A stretch of 41,840 bases of DNA from Verrucomicrobiales bacterium (GTDB taxonomy: Bacteria; Verrucomicrobiota; Verrucomicrobiia; Verrucomicrobiales; V1-33): assembly GCA_018003315.1 (NCBI GenBank), contig JAGNEJ010000037.1, positions 1 to 41,840 of the forward strand, written 5' to 3'. The position numbers and the translations under genes are program-made. This document shows, in pieces, positions 41,778-41,840 of the stretch. The stretch's first letter is position 1, and the number at the start of each line of letters is the position of its first letter. The notes below the pieces were generated by a model, which was not told the DNA's origin, searched no databases, and saw nothing but the letters and a program-made list of their open reading frames with translations.

Positions 41778-41840
41778 ATGTTTGTGGACCACATCAAGGT
41801 GTATGCGAAAGCGGGAAACGGCGGAGACGGCTCAGCCAGT
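41778..41840 (+). CDS. obg: GTPase Obg (partial, N-terminus only)
   Basis: Only the first 21 codons lie in the window, but the MFVDHIKVYAKAGNGGDGSAS sense is diagnostic for the N-terminal glycine-rich Obg fold, an essential GTPase that binds the 50S subunit late in assembly. The ATG at 41778 is chosen because Obg proteins start MFVD or similar; the ATGs at 41767 and 41771 are out of this frame. No Shine-Dalgarno is visible. The rest of the gene is past the window end. Confidence 0.92.
   Translation, partial: MFVDHIKVYAKAGNGGDGSAS

Overview
The window looks like a chromosome segment from a GC-rich, Gram-negative heterotroph of the PVC superphylum, most likely Verrucomicrobiota (Prosthecobacter/Verrucomicrobium type). 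This is an inference from gene content: secreted sulfatases, a DUF1080 protein, ThuA and DUF6797/cytochrome c proteins, ceramidase-like secreted hydrolases, a XylR-type LacI/AraC regulator, lipoproteins, and almost no Shine-Dalgarno sequences. No rRNA or other decisive taxonomic marker is present.

Layout. 1-2.7 kb: the end of a thioredoxin-fold gene, a prenyltransferase-like repeat protein and transaldolase. 2.7-5.0 kb (minus): a DASS-type symporter followed by an orphan solute-binding lipoprotein. 5.3-6.8 kb: a small GGQ release-factor-like protein, a two-TM protein and a secreted two-repeat protein. 6.9-7.0 kb: initiator tRNA-fMet with a strong terminator. 7.2-9.3 kb: two adjacent membrane-anchored alpha-repeat proteins. 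9.4-17.2 kb: a glycan and peptide degradation block (DUF1080, prolyl oligopeptidase, two sulfatases, a Gfo/Idh/MocA oxidoreductase). 17.4-20.5 kb: a GHMP kinase resembling plant glucuronokinase, cysS, an Smr-domain protein and a 40-residue lipoprotein. 20.8-24.0 kb (minus): a four-gene molybdate uptake operon led by its own XRE-PBP regulator. 24.1-28.7 kb: two ceramidase-like secreted proteins on either side of a GH5-like lipoprotein. 28.8-37.6 kb: a XylR-type regulator divergent from a run of MFS transporter, secreted nitrilase-type amidase, enolase-superfamily dehydratase, DUF6797 propeller/cytochrome c protein and ThuA. 37.7-41.8 kb: a VOC protein, oligopeptide-type ABC genes (binding protein and two permeases) and the first 21 codons of obg.

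How it fits together. The housekeeping genes (tal, cysS, tRNA-fMet, obg) are separated by accessory blocks for polymer breakdown. Sulfatases, DUF1080 and a Gfo/Idh/MocA enzyme fit removal of sulfate and opening of 3-keto glycosides. The regulated 29.9-37.6 kb operon looks like a complete uptake and catabolic module for an unidentified, probably N-containing or acidic, sugar, with a heme c protein that could pass electrons to the respiratory chain. It is the best candidate here for an undescribed system. The sharpest regulatory signal is at the mod operon: a consensus -35 box and a perfect 8-bp inverted repeat that overlaps both the -10 region and the start codon of the regulator gene, implying a nearly leaderless, autoregulated transcript.
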